Assembly: GCA_964036665.1 (NCBI GenBank) | Contig: OZ038527.1 | Coordinates: 13,299,835-13,363,834, forward strand | Source: Gordius sp. MW1 | Taxonomy: Eukaryota; Nematomorpha; Gordioida; Gordea; Gordiidae | DNA: 64,000 bases | Reading direction: 5' to 3' | Shown: positions 25,755 to 39,477 of the stretch, in pieces | Position numbering within the stretch: position 1 is the first letter of the stretch | How the letters are laid out: each line of letters begins with the position of its first letter | Made by a program: the position numbers and the translations under genes | Notes under the pieces: generated by a model | Told to the model about the DNA's origin: nothing | The model's database searches: none | What the model saw: the letters and a program-made list of their open reading frames with translations, nothing else

Positions 25755-28700
25755 TAATAGTTTTCTGATTCTGATAAATTTTTACTTTTTATCATGGAAA
25801 CAACGTCTGAAAACGACAACTTTCATCGGATGAATACAGTTGAATAAAAAAATGTGAAAAATTTTGAGGTAAAAATATTCATTTTTTTCGATTCTATGTG
25901 AAAGAGCGTAAAAAAATATATAAAAATAAGCCAATTTGAGAATCCTATTATCCTCGATTGACTTCCGAAAAGAGGTTTTAAGCTGCGAGAACTATCATTT
26001 TGACAAAAGACAACGTTTTATTGTTGCGATTAGTTTGTTGTATCGTAACGTGAGTGCTTAATTTTTGAAAATTGCTCTATGCGATCATGATTTCAAAGTA
26101 ATAGTTTTCTGATTCTGATAAATTTTTACTTTTTATCATGGAAACAACGTCTGAAAACGACAACTTTCATAGGATGAATACGGTTGAATAAAAAAATGTG
26201 AAAAATTTTGAGGTAAAAAAATTCATTTTTTTCGATTCTATGTGAAAGAGCGTAAAAAAATATATAAAAATAAGCCAATTTGAGATATTATCCTCGATTG
26301 ACTTCCGAAAAGAGGTTTTAAGCTGCGAGAACTATCATTTTGACAAAAGACAACGTTTTATTGTTGCGATTAGTTTGTTGTATCAAACGTGAGTGCTTAA
26401 TTTTTGAAAACTGCTCTATGCAATCATGATTTCAAAGTAATGGTTTTCTGATTCTGATAAATTTTTACTTTTTATCATGGAAACAACTTCTGAAAACGAC
26501 AACTTTCATCGGATGAATACGGTTGAATAAAAAAATGTGAAAAATTTTGAGGTAAAAATATTCATTTTTTTCGATTCTATGTGAAAGAGCGTAAAAAAAT
26601 ATATAAAAATAAGCCAATTTGAGAATCCTATTATCCTCGATTGACTTCCGAAAAGAGGTTTTAAGCTGCGAGAACTATCATTTTGACAAAAGACAACGTT
26701 TTATTGTTGCGATTAGTTTGTTGTATCGTAACGTGAGTGCTTAATTTTTGAAAATTGCTCTATGCTATCATGATTTCAAAGTAATAGTTTTCTGATTCTA
26801 ATATATTTTTACTTTTTATCATGGAAACAACGTCTGAAAACGACAACTTTCATCGGATGAATACGGTTGAATAAAAAAATGTGAAAAATTTTGAGGTAAA
26901 AATATTCATTTTTTTCGATTTTATGTGAAAGAGCGTAAAAAAATATATAAAAATAAGCCAATTTGAGAATCCTATTATCCTCGATTGACTTCCGAAAATA
27001 GGTTTTAAGCTGCGAGAACTATCATTTTGACAAAAGACAACGTTTTATTGTTGCGATTAGTTTGTTGTATCAAACGTGAGTGCTTAATTTTTGAAAACTG
27101 CTCTATGCAATCATGATTTCAAAGTAATAGTTTTCTGATTCTGATAAATTTTTACTTTTTATCATGGAAACAACGTCTGAAAACGACAACTTTCATCGGA
27201 TGAATACGGTTGAAAGAAAAAAATGTGAACAATTTTGAGGTAAATATATTCTTTTTTTTCGATTCTATGTGAAAGAGCGTAAAAAAATATATAAAAATAA
27301 GCAAATTTGAGAATCCTATTATCCTCGATTGACTTCCGAAAAGAGGTTTTAAGTTGCGAGAACTATCATTTTGACAAAAGACAACGTTTTATTGTTGCGA
27401 TTAGTTTGTTGTATCAAACGTGTGGCTTAATTTTTGAAAACTGCTCTATGCAATCATGATTTCAAAGTAATAGTTTTCTGATTCTAATAAATTTTTACTT
27501 TTTATCATGGAAACAACGTCTGAAAACGACAACTTTCATCGGATGAATACGGTTGAAAGAAAAGAATGTGAAAAATTTTGAGGTAAAAATATTTATTTTT
27601 TTCGATTCTATGTGAAAGAGCTTGAAAAAATATATAAAAATAAGCCAATTTGAGAATCCTATTATCCTCGATTGACTTCCGAAAAGAGGTTTTAAGCTGC
27701 GAGAACTATCATTTTGACAAAAGACAACGTTTTATTGTTGCGATTAGTTTGTTGTATCGTAACGTGAGTGCTTAATTTTTGAAAATTGCTCTATGCGATC
27801 ATGATTTTAAAGTAATAGTTTTCTGATTCTGGTAAATTTTTACTTTTTATCATGGAAACAACGTCTGAAAACGACAACTTTCATCGGATGAATACGGTTG
27901 AATAAAAAAATGTGAAAATTTTGAGGTAAAAATATTCATTTTTTTCGATTCTATGTGAAAGAGCGTAAAAAAATATATAAAAATAAGCCAATTTGAGAAT
28001 CCTATTATCCTCGATTGACTTCCGAAAAGAGGTTTTAAGCTGCGAGAACTATCATTTTGACAAAAGACAACGTTTTATTGTTGCGATTAGTTTGTTGTAT
28101 GAAACGTGAGTGCTTAATTTTTGAAAATTGCTCTATGCGATCATGATTTCAAAGTAATTGTTTTCTGATTCTGATAAATTTTTACTTTTTATCATGGAAA
28201 CAACGTCTGAAAAAGACAACTTTCATCGGATGAATACGGTTGAAAGAAAAAAATGTGAAAAATTTTGAGGTAAAAATATTCATTTTTTTCGATTCTATGT
28301 AAAAGAGCGTAAAAAAATATATAAAAATAAGCCAATTTGAGAATCCTATTATCCTCGATTGACTTCCGAAAAGAGGTTTTAAGCTGCGAGAACTATCATT
28401 TTGACAAAAGACAACGTTTTATTGTTGCGATTAGTTTGTTGTATCGTAACGTGAGTGCTTAATTTTTGAAAATTGCTCTATGCTATCATGATTTCAAAGT
28501 AATAGTTTTCTGATTCTAATATATTTTTACTTTTTATCATGGAAACAACGTCTGAAAACGACAACTTTCATCGGATGAATACGGTTGAAAGAAAAAAATG
28601 TGACAAACTTTGAGGTAAAAATATTTATTTTTTTCGATTCTATGTAAAAGAGCGTAAAAAAATATATAAAAATAAGCCAATTTGAGAATCCTATTATCCT

Positions 28701-28844
28701 CGATTGACTTCCGAAAAGAGGTTTTAAGCTGCGAGAACTATCATTTTGACAAAAGACAACGTTTTATTGTTGCGATTAGTTTGTTGTATCGTAACGTGAG
28801 TGCTTAATTTTTGAAAATTGCTCTATGCAATCATGATTTCAAAG
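25755..28844 (+). repeat. 18-mer-related partial copy 3 (monomers 76-84)
   Basis: Starts: 25755, 26099, 26438, 26782, 27125, 27468, 27813, 28155, 28500. It parallels 19918-23005 at an offset of 5837 bp, then 5839 bp after the 2-bp loss at 21968 in that copy. Shared markers are cataggatg, taatgg with acaacttctg, tcgattttatg, cgaaaatagg, gtgaacaatt, cgtgtggctt, gaaaagaatg, ggtaaattt, gtatgaaacg and gtaattg. One private change is aaatatattc instead of aaacatattc near 27242. Confidence 0.87.
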
Positions 28845-31800
28845 TAATAGTTTTCTGATTCTAATATATTTTTACTTTTTATCATGGAAACAACGTCTGA
28901 AAACGACAACTTTCATCGGATGAATACGGTTGAATAAAAAAATGTGAAAAATTTTGAGGTAAAAATATTCATTTTTTTCGATTCTATGTGAAAGAGCGTA
29001 AAAAAATATATAAAAATAAGCCAATTTGAGAATCCTATTATCCTCGATTGACTTCCGAAAAGAGGTTTTAAGCTGCGAGAACTATCATTTTGACAAAAGA
29101 CAACGTTTTATTGTTGCGATTAGTTTGTTGTATCGTAACGTGAGTGCTTAATTTTTGAAAATTGCTCTATGCTATCATGATTTCAAAGTAATAGTTTTCT
29201 GATTCTAATATATTTTTACTTTTTATCATGGAAACAACGTCTGAAAACGACAACTTTCATCGGATGAATACGGTTGAAAGAAAAAAATGTGACAAACTTT
29301 GAGGTAAAAATATTTATTTTTTTCGATTCTATGTAAAAGAGCGTAAAAAAATATATAAAAATAAGCCAATTTGAGAATCCTATTATCCTCGATTGACTTC
29401 CGAAAAGAGGTTTTAAGCTTCGAGAACTATCATTTTGACAAAAGACAACGTTTTATTGTTGCGATTAGTATGTTGTATCAAACGTGAGTGCTTAATTTTT
29501 GAAAATTGCTCTATGCTATCATGATTTCAAAGTAATAGTTTTCTGATTCTAATATATTTTTACTTTTTATCATGGAAACAACGTCTGAAAACGACAACTT
29601 TCATCGGATGAATACGGTTGAAAGAAAAAAATGTGACAAACTTTGAGGTAAAAATATTTATTTTTTTCGATTCTATGTAAAAGAGCGTAAAAAAATATAT
29701 AAAAATAAGCCAATTTGAGAATCCTATTATCCTCGATTGACTTCCGAAAAGAGGTTTTAAGCTTCGAGAACTATCATTTTGACAAAAGACAACGTTTTAT
29801 TGTTGCGATTAGTATGTTGTATCAAACGTGAGTGCTTAATTTTTGAAAACTGCTCTATGCAATCATGATTTCAAAGTAATAGTTTTCTGATTCTGATAAA
29901 TTTTTACTTTTTATCATGGAAACAACGTCTGAAAACGACAACTTTCATCGGATGAATACGGTTGAAAGAAAAAAATGTGAACAATTTTGAGGTAAATATA
30001 TTCTTTTTTTTCGATTCTATGTGAAAGAGCGTAAAAAAATATATAAAAATAAGCAAATTTGAGAATCCTATTATCCTCGATTGACTTCCGAAAAGAGGTT
30101 TTAAGCTGCGAGAACTATCATTTTGACAAAAGACAACGTTTTATTGTTGCGATTAGTTTGTTGTATCGTAACGTGAGTGCTTAATTTTTGAAAATTGCTC
30201 TATGCTATCATGATTTCAAAGTAATAGTTTTCTGATTCTAATATATTTTTACTTTTTATCATGGAAACAACGTCTGAAAACGACAACTTTCATCGGATGA
30301 ATACGGTTGAAAGAAAAAAATGTGACAAACTTTGAGGTAAAAATATTTATTTTTTTCGATTCTATGTAAAAGAGCGTAAAAAAATATATAAAAATAAGCC
30401 AATTTGAGAATCCTATTATCCTCGATTGACTTCCGAAAAGAGGTTTTAAGCTGCGAGAACTATCATTTTGACAAAAGACAACGTTTTATTGTTGCGATTA
30501 GTATGTTGTATCAAACGTGAGTGCTTAATTTTTGAAAACTGCTCTATGCAATCATGATTTCAAAGTAACAGTTTTCTGATTCTGATAAATTTTTACTTTT
30601 TATCATGGAAACAACGCCTGAAAACGACAACTTTCATCGGATGAATACAGTTGAATAAAAAAATGTGAAAAATTTTGAGGTAAAAATATTCATTTTTTTC
30701 GATTCTATGTGAAAGAGCGTAAAAAAATATATAAAAATAAGCCAATTTGAGAATCCTATTATCCTCGATTGACTTCCGAAAAGAGGTTTTAACCTGCGAG
30801 AACTATCATTTTGACAAAAGACAACGTTTTATTGTTGCGATTAGTTTGTTGTATCGTAACGTGAGTGCTTAATTTTTGAAAAGTGCTCTATGCGATCATG
30901 ATTTTAAAGTATTTTTTTTCTGATTCTGATAAATTTTTACTTTTTATCATGGAAACAACGTCTGAAAACGACAACTTTCATCGGATGAATACGGTTGAAA
31001 GAAAAAAATGTGAAAAACTTTGAGGTAAAAATATTCATTTTTTTCGATTCTATGTGAAAGAGCTTGAAAAAATATATAAAAGTAAGCCGATTTGAGAATC
31101 CTATTATCCTCGATTGACTTCCGAAAAGAGGTTTTAAGCTGCGAGAACTATCATTTTGACAAAAGACAACGTTTTATTGTTGCGATTAGTTTGTTGTATG
31201 AAACGTGAGTGCTTAATTTTTGAAAATTGCTCTATGCGATCATGATTTCAAAGTAATTGTTTTCTGATTCTGATAAATTTTTACTTTTTATCATGGAAAC
31301 AACGTCTGAAAAAGACAACTTTCATCGGATGAATACGGTTGAAAGAAAAAAATGTGAAAAATTTTGAGGTAAAAATATTCATTTTTTTCGATTCTATGTA
31401 AAAGAGCGTAAAAAAATATATAAAAATAAGCCAATTTGAGAATCCTATTATCCTCGATTGACTTCCGAAAAGAGGTTTTAAGCTTCGAGAACTATCATTT
31501 TGACAAAAGACAACGTTTTATTGTTGCGATTAGTTTGTTGTATCAAACGTGTGGCTTAATTTTTGAAAACTGCTCTATGCAATCATGATTTCAAAGTAAT
31601 AGTTTTCTGATTCTAATAAATTTTTAATTTTTATCATGGAAACAACGTCTGAAAACGACAACTTTCATCGGATGAATACGGTTGAAAGAAAAAAATGTGA
31701 AAAACTTTGAGGTAAAAATATTTATTTTTTTCGATTCTATGTGAAAGAGCTTGAAAAAATATATAAAAGTAAGCCGATTTGAGAATCCTATTATCCTCGA

Positions 31801-32629
31801 TTGACTTCCGAAAAGAGGTTTTAAGCTGCGAGAACTATCATTTTGACAAAAGACAACGTTTTATTGTTGCGATTAGTTTGTTGTATCGTAACGTGAGTGC
31901 TTAATTTTTAAAAATTGCTCTATGCGATCATGATTTTAGAGTAATAGTTTTCTGATTCTGATAAATTTTTACTTTTTATCATGGAAACAACGCCTGAAAA
32001 CGACAACTTTCATCGGATGAATACAGTTGAATAAAAAAATGTGAAAAATTTTGAGGTAAAAATATTCATTTTTTTCGATTCTATGTGAAAGAGCGTAAAA
32101 AAATATATAAAAATAAGCCAATTTGAGAATCCTATTATCCTCGATTGACTTCCGAAAAGAGGTTTTAAGCTGCGAGAACTATCATTTTGACAAAAGACAA
32201 CGTTTTATTGTTGCGATTAGTTTGTTGTATCGTAACGTGAGTGCTTAATTTTTGAAAATTGCTCTATGCGATCATGATTTAAAAGTAATAGTTTTCTGAT
32301 TCTGATAAATTTTTACTTTTTATCATGGAAACAACGTCTGAAAACGACAACTTTCATCGGATGAATACGGTTGAATAAAAAAATGTGAAAAAGTTTGAGG
32401 TAAAAATATTCATTTTTTTCGATTCTATGTGAAAGAGCGTAAAAAAATATATAAAAATAAGCCAATTTGAGAATCCTATTATCCTCGATTGACTTCCGAA
32501 AAGAGGTTTTAACCTGCGAGAACTATCATTTTGACAAAAGACAACGTTTTATTGTTGCGATTAGTTTGTTGTATCGTAACGTGAGTGCTTAATTTTTGAA
32601 AAGTGCTCTATGCGATCATGATTTTAAAG
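28845..32629 (+). repeat. mosaic block of monomers 85-95
   Basis: Starts: 28845, 29189, 29533, 29877, 30222, 30566, 30910, 31254, 31597, 31942, 32286. Monomers at 29189 and 29533 are nearly identical neighbours (aatatattttt, gcttcgag, agtatgttg), a single-monomer duplication. The monomer at 29877 carries aaatatattc, shared only with 27125. The agtatttttttt monomer at 30910, preceded by an aacctgcgag ending, recurs 1720 bp later at 32630, indicating a local five-monomer exchange. Near 31628 the usual tttttactttttatc reads tttttaatttttatc. Confidence 0.82.
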
Positions 32630-35600
32630 TATTTTTTTTCTGATTCTGATAAATTTTTACTTTTTATCATGGAAACAACGTCTGAAAACGACAACTTTCA
32701 TCGGATGAATACGGTTGAAAGAAAAAAATGTGAAAAACTTTGAGGTAAAAATATTCATTTTTTTCGATTCTATGTGAAAGAGCTTGAAAAAATATATAAA
32801 AGTAAGCCGATTTGAGAATCCTATTATCCTCGATTGACTTCCGAAAAGAGGTTTTAAGCTGCGAGAACTATCATTTTGACAAAAGACAACGTTTTATTGT
32901 TGCGATTAGTATGTTGTATCAAACGTGAGTGCTTAATTTTTGAAAACTGCTCTATGCAATCATGATTTCAAAGTAACAGTTTTCTGATTCTGATAAATTT
33001 TTACTTTTTATCATGGAAACAACGCCTGAAAACGACAACTTTCATCGGATGAATACAGTTGAATAAAAAAATGTGAAAAATTTTGAGGTAAAAATATTCA
33101 TTTTTTTCGATTCTATGTGAAAGAGCGTAAAAAAATATATAAAAATAAGCCAATTTGAGAATCCTATTATCCTCGATTGACTTCCGAAAAGAGGTTTTAA
33201 GCTGCGAGAACTATCATTTTGACAAAAGACAACGTTTTATTGTTGCGATTAGTTTGTTGTATCGTAACGTGAGTGCTTAATTTTTGAAAATTGCTCTATG
33301 CGATCATGATTTAAAAGTAATAGTTTTCTGATTCTGATAAATTTTTACTTTTTATCATGGAAACAACGTCTGAAAACGACAACTTTCATAGGATGAATAC
33401 GGTTGAATAAAAAAATGTGAAAAATTTTGAGGTAAAAAAATTCATTTTTTTCGATTCTATGTGAAAGAGCGTAAAAAAATATATAAAAATAAGCCAAGAG
33501 ATATTATCCTCGATTGACTTCCGAAAAGAGGTTTTAAGCTGCGAGAACTATCATTTTGACAAAAGACAACGTTTTATTGTTGCGATTAGTTTGTTGTATC
33601 AAACGTGAGTGCTTAATTTTTGAAAACTGCTCTATGCAATCATGATTTCAAAGTAATGGTTTTCTGATTCTGATAAATTTTTACTTTTTATCATGGAAAC
33701 AACGTCTGAAAACGACAACTTTCATCGGATGAATACGGTTGAATAAAAAAATGTGAAAAATTTTGAGGTAAAAATATTCATTTTTTTCGATTCTATGTGA
33801 AAGAGCGTAAAAAAATATATAAAAATAAGCCAATTTGAGAATCCTATTATCCTCGATTGACTTCCGAAAAGAGGTTTTAAGCTGCGAGAACTATCATTTT
33901 GACAAAAGACAACGTTTTATTGTTGCGATTAGTTTGTTGTATCGTAACGTGAGTGCTTAATTTTTGAAAATTGCTCTATGCTATCATGATTTCAAAGTAA
34001 TAGTTTTCTGATTCTAATATATTTTTACTTTTTATCATGGAAACAACGTCTGAAAACGACAACTTTCATCGGATGAATACGGTTGAAAGAAAAAAATGTG
34101 ACAAACTTTGAGGTAAAAATATTTATTTTTTTCGATTCTATGTAAAAGAGCGTAAAAAAATATATAAAAATAAGCCAATTTGAGAATCCTATTATCCTCG
34201 ATTGACTTCCGAAAAGAGGTTTTAAGCTTCGAGAACTATCATTTTGACAAAAGACAACGTTTTATTTTTGTTGTATCAAACGTGAGTGCTTAATTTTTGA
34301 AAACTGCTCTATGCAATCATGATTTCAAAGTAATAGTTTTCTGATTCTGATATATTTTTACTTTTTATCATGGAAACAACGTCTGAAAACGACAACTTTC
34401 ATCGGATCAATACGGTTGAAAGAAAAAAATGTGAAAAACTTTGAGGTAAAAATATTTATTTTTTTCGATTCTATGTGAAAGAGCTTGAAAAAATATATAA
34501 AAATAAGCCAATTTGAGAATCCTATTATCCTCGATTGACTTCCGAAAAGAGGTTTTAAGCTGCGAGAACTATCATTTTGACAAAAGACAACGTTTTATTG
34601 TTGCGATTAGTTTGTTGTATCGTAACGTGAGTGCTTAATTTTTGAAAATTGCTCTATGCGATCATGATTTTAAAGTAATAGTTTTCTGATTCTGGTAAAT
34701 TTTTACTTTTTATCATGGAAACAACGTCTGAAAACGACAACTTTCATCGGATGAATACGGTTGAATAAAAAAATGTGAAAATTTTGAGGTAAAAATATTC
34801 ATTTTTTTCGATTCTATGTGAAAGAGCGTAAAAAAATATATAAAAATAAGCCAATTTGAGATATTATCCTCGATTGACTTCCGAAAAGAGGTTTTAAGCT
34901 GCGAGAACTATCATTTTGACAAAAGACAGCGTTTTATTGTTGCGATTAGTTTGTTGTATCGTAACGTGAGTGCTTAATTTTTAAAAATTGCTCTATGCGA
35001 TCATGATTTTAGAGTAATAGTTTTCTGATTCTGATAAATTTTTACTTTTTATCATGGAAACAACGTCTGAAAACGACAACTTTCATCGGATGAATACAGT
35101 TGAATAAAAAAATGTGAAAAATTTTGAGGTAAAAATATTCATTTTTTTCGATTCTATGTGAAAGAGCGTAAAAAAATATATAAAAATAAGCCAATTTGAG
35201 AATCCTATTATCCTCGATTGACTTCCGAAAAGAGGTTTTAAGCTGCGAGAACTATCATTTTGACAAAAGACAACGTTTTATTGTTGCGATTAGTTTGTTG
35301 TATCGTAACGTGAGTGCTTAATTTTTGAAAATTGCTCTATGCGATCATGATTTCAAAGTAATAGTTTTCTGATTCTGATAAATTTTTACTTTTTATCATG
35401 GAAACAACGTCTGAAAACGACAACTTTCATAGGATGAATACGGTTGAATAAAAAAATGTGAAAAATTTTGAGGTAAAAAAATTCATTTTTTTCGATTCTA
35501 TGTGAAAGAGCGTAAAAAAATATATAAAAATAAGCCAATTTGAGATATTATCCTCGATTGACTTCCGAAAAGAGGTTTTAAGCTGCGAGAACTATCATTT

Positions 35601-37072
35601 TGACAAAAGACAACGTTTTATTGTTGCGATTAGTTTGTTGTATCAAACGTGAGTGCTTAATTTTTGAAAACTGCTCTATGCAATCATGATTTCAAAGTAA
35701 TGGTTTTCTGATTCTGATAAATTTTTACTTTTTATCATGGAAACAACTTCTGAAAACGACAACTTTCATCGGATGAATACGGTTGAATAAAAAAATGTGA
35801 AAAATTTTGAGGTAAAAATATTCATTTTTTTCGATTCTATGTGAAAGAGCGTAAAAAAATATATAAAAATAAGCCAATTTGAGAATCCTATTATCCTCGA
35901 TTGACTTCCGAAAAGAGGTTTTAAGCTGCGAGAACTATCATTTTGACAAAAGACAACGTTTTATTGTTGCGACTAGTTTGTTGTATCGTAACGTGAGTGC
36001 TTAATTTTTGAAAATTGCTCTATGCTATCATGATTTCAAAGTAATAGTTTTCTGATTCTAATATATTTTTACTTTTTATCATGGAAACAACGTCTGAAAA
36101 CGACAACTTTCATCGGATGAATACGGTTGAATAAAAAAATGTGAAAAATTTTGATGTAAAAATATTCATTTTTTTCGATTTTATGTGAAAGAGCGTAAAA
36201 AAATATATAAAAATAAGCCAATTTGAGAATCCTATTATCCTCGATTGACTTCCGAAAATAGGTTTTAAGCTGCGAGAACTATCATTTTGACAAAAGACAA
36301 CGTTTTATTGTTGCGATTAGTTTGTTGTATCAAACGTGAGTGCTTAATTTTTGAAAACTGCTCTATGCAATCATGATTTCAAAGTAATAGTTTTCTGATT
36401 CTGATAAATTTTTACTTTTTATCATGGAAACAACGTCTGAAAACGACAACTTTCATCGGATGAATACGGTTGAAAGAAAAAAATGTGAACAATTTTGACG
36501 TAAACATATTCTTTTTTTTCGATTCTATGTGAAAGAGCGTAAAAAAATATATAAAAATAAGCAAATTTGAGAATCCTATTATCCTCGATTGACTTCCGAA
36601 AAGAGGTTTTAAGTTGCGAGAACTATCATTTTGACAAAAGACAACGTTTTATTGTTGCGATTAGTTTGTTGTATCAAACGTGTGGCTTAATTTTTGAAAA
36701 CTGCTCTATGCAATCATGATTTCAAAGTAATAGTTTTCTGATTCTAATAAATTTTTACTTTTTATCATGGAAACAACGTCTGAAAACGACAACTTTCATC
36801 GGATGAATACGGTTGAAAGAAAAGAATGTGAAAAATTTTGAGGTAAAAATATTTATTTTTTTCGATTCTATGTGAAAGAGCTTGAAAAAATATATAAAAA
36901 TAAGCCAATTTGAGAATCCTATTATCCTCGATTGACTTCCGAAAAGAGGTTTTAAACTGCGAGAACTATCATTTTGACAAAAGACAACGTTTTATTGTTG
37001 CGATTAGTTTGTTGTATCGTAACGTGAGTGCTTAATTTTTGAAAATTGCTCTATGCAATCATGATTTCAAAG
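32630..37072 (+). repeat. 18-mer-related partial copy 4 (monomers 96-108)
   Basis: Starts: 32630, 32974, 33318, 33654, 33998, 34331, 34676, 35015, 35359, 35698, 36042, 36385, 36728. It follows 11327-15784 monomer by monomer. Private changes include a 3-bp loss near 33497 (aagccaagagat), an 11-bp loss at 34266/34267, gacagcg near 34926, gcgactag near 35971, ttttgatgt near 36151, gacgtaaac near 36497 and aaactgcg near 36955. It has catggaaac where copies 1 and 2 have catgcaaac, so that change arose in the lineage of copies 1 and 2 only. The match ends inside the last monomer. Confidence 0.87.
34261..34272 (+). repeat. 11-bp deletion in the conserved core
   Basis: The sequence reads tttatttttgttgtatc where other monomers have gttgcgattag between tttatt and tttgttg. 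The deletion point is at 34266/34267, and the monomer starting at 33998 is 333 bp, the shortest complete copy. The lost bases include the whole left arm of the dyad. This monomer already has the broken right arm (atcaaacg), so the loss fits relaxed constraint there. Confidence 0.9.
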
Positions 37073-39477
37073 TAATAGTTTTCTGATTCTAATATATTTT
37101 TACTTTTTATCATGGAAACAACGTCTGAAAACGACAACTTTCATCGGATGAATACGGTTGAAAGAAAAAAATGTGACAAACTTTGAGGTAAAAATATTTA
37201 TTTTTTTCGATTCTATGTAAAAGAGCGTAAAAAAATATATAAAAATAAGCCAATTTGAGAATCCTATTATCCTCGATTGACTTCCGAAAAGAGGTTTTAA
37301 GCTGCGAGAACTATCATTTTGACAAAAGACAACGTTTTATTGTTGCGATTGGTTTGTTGTATCAAACGTGAGTGCTTAATTTTTGAAAACTGCTCTATGC
37401 AATCATGATTTCAAAGTAATAGTTTTCTGATTCTGATAAATTTTTACTTTTTATCATGGAAACAACGTCTGAAAAAGACAACTTTCATCGGATGAATACG
37501 GTTGAAAGAAAAAAATGTGAAAAACTTTGAGGTAAAAATATTTATTTTTTTCGATTCTATGTGAAAGAGCTTGAAAAAATATATAAAAGTAAGCCGATTT
37601 GAGAATCCTATTATCCTCGATTGACTTCCGAAAAGAGGTTTTAAGCTGCGAGAACTATCATTTTGACAAAAGACAACGTTTTATTGTTGCGATTAGTTTG
37701 TTGTATCGTAACGTGAGTGCTTAATTTTTAAAAATTGCTCTATGCGATCATGATTTTAGAGTAATAGTTTTCTGATTCTGATAAATTTTTACTTTTTATC
37801 ATGGAAACAACGCCTGAAAACGACAACTTTCATCGGATGAATACAGTTGAATAAAAAAATGTGAAAAATTTTGAGGTAAAAATATTCATTTTTTTCGATT
37901 CTATGTGAAAGAGCGTAAAAAAATATATAAAAATAAGCCAATTTGAGAATCCTATTATCCTCGATTGACTTCCGAAAAGAGGTTTTAAGCTGCGAGAACT
38001 ATCATTTTGACAAAAGACAACGTTTTATTGTTGCGATTAGTTTGTTGTATCGTAACGTGAGTGCTTAATTTTTGAAAATTGCTCTATGCGATCATGATTT
38101 AAAAGTAATAGTTTTCTGATTCTGATAAATTTTTACTTTTTATCATGGAAACAACGTCTGAAAACGACAACTTTCATAGGATGAATACGGTTGAATAAAA
38201 AAATGTGAAAAATTTTGAGGTAAAAAAATTCATTTTTTTCGATTCTATGTGAAAGAGCGTAAAAAAATATATAAAAATAAGCCAATTTGAGATATTATCC
38301 TCGATTGACTTCCGAAAAGAGGTTTTAAGCTGCGAGAACTATCATTTTGACAAAAGACAACGTTTTATTGTTGCGATTAGTTTGTTGTATAAAACGTGAG
38401 TGCTTAATTTTTGAAAACTGCTCTATGCAATCATGATTTCAAAGTAATGGTTTTCTGATTCTGATAAATTTTTACTTTTTATCATGGAAACAACGTCTGA
38501 AAACGACAGCTTTCATCGGATGAATACGGTTGAATAAAAAAATGTGAAAAATTTTGAGGTAAAAATATTCATTTTTTTCGATTCTATGTGAAAGAGCGTA
38601 AAAAAATATATAAAAATAAGCCAATTTGAGAATCCTATTATCCTCGATTGACTTCCGAAAAGAGGTTTTAAGCTGCGAGAACTATCATTTTGACAAAAGA
38701 CAACGTTTTATTGTTGCGATTAGTTTGTTGTATCGTAACGTGAGTGCTTAATTTTTGAAAATTGCTCTATGCTATCATGATTTCAAAGTAATAGTTTTCT
38801 GATTCTAATATATTTTTACTTTTTATCATGGAAACAACGTCTGAAAACGACAACTTTCATCGGATGAATACGGTTGAAAGAAAAAAATGTGACAAACTTT
38901 GAGGTAAAAATATTTATTTTTTTCGATTCTATGTAAAAGAGCGTAAAAAAATATATAAAAATAAGCCAATTTGAGAATCCTATTATCCTCGATTGACTTC
39001 CGAAAAGAGGTTTTAAGCTTCGAGAACTATCATTTTGACAAAAGACAACGTTTTATTGTTGCGATTAGTTTGTTGTATCGTAACGTGAGTGCTTAATTTT
39101 TAAAAATTGCTCTATGCGATCATGATTTTAGAGTAATAGTTTTCTGATTCTGATAAATTTTTACTTTTTATCATGGAAACAACGTCTGAAAACGACAACT
39201 TTCATCGGATGAATACAGTTGAATAAAAAAATGTGAAAAATTTTGAGGTAAAAATATTCATTTTTTTTGATTCTATGTGAAAGAGCGTAAAAAAATATAT
39301 AAAAATAAGCCAATTTGAGAATCCTATTATCCTCGATTGACTTCCGAAAAGAGGTTTTAAGCTGCGAGAACTATCATTTTGACAAAAGACAACGTTTTAT
39401 TGTTGCGATTAGTTTGTTGTATCGTAACGTGAGTGCTTAATTTTTGAAAATTGCTCTATGCGATCATGATTTCAAAG
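37073..39477 (+). repeat. mosaic block of monomers 109-115
   Basis: Starts: 37073, 37417, 37762, 38106, 38445, 38789, 39134. Types are those of the 18-mer joined differently: aaaaagacaac with gcttg (37417), acgcctg (37762), cataggatg (38106), taatgg (38445), gcttcgag (38789), acagttg (39134). Private changes include gattggtttg near 37350, atcaaacg reading ataaaacg near 38390, gacagctttc near 38507, and a C to T change near 39270. It links the 18-mer copies to the 4-mer zone. Confidence 0.8.
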
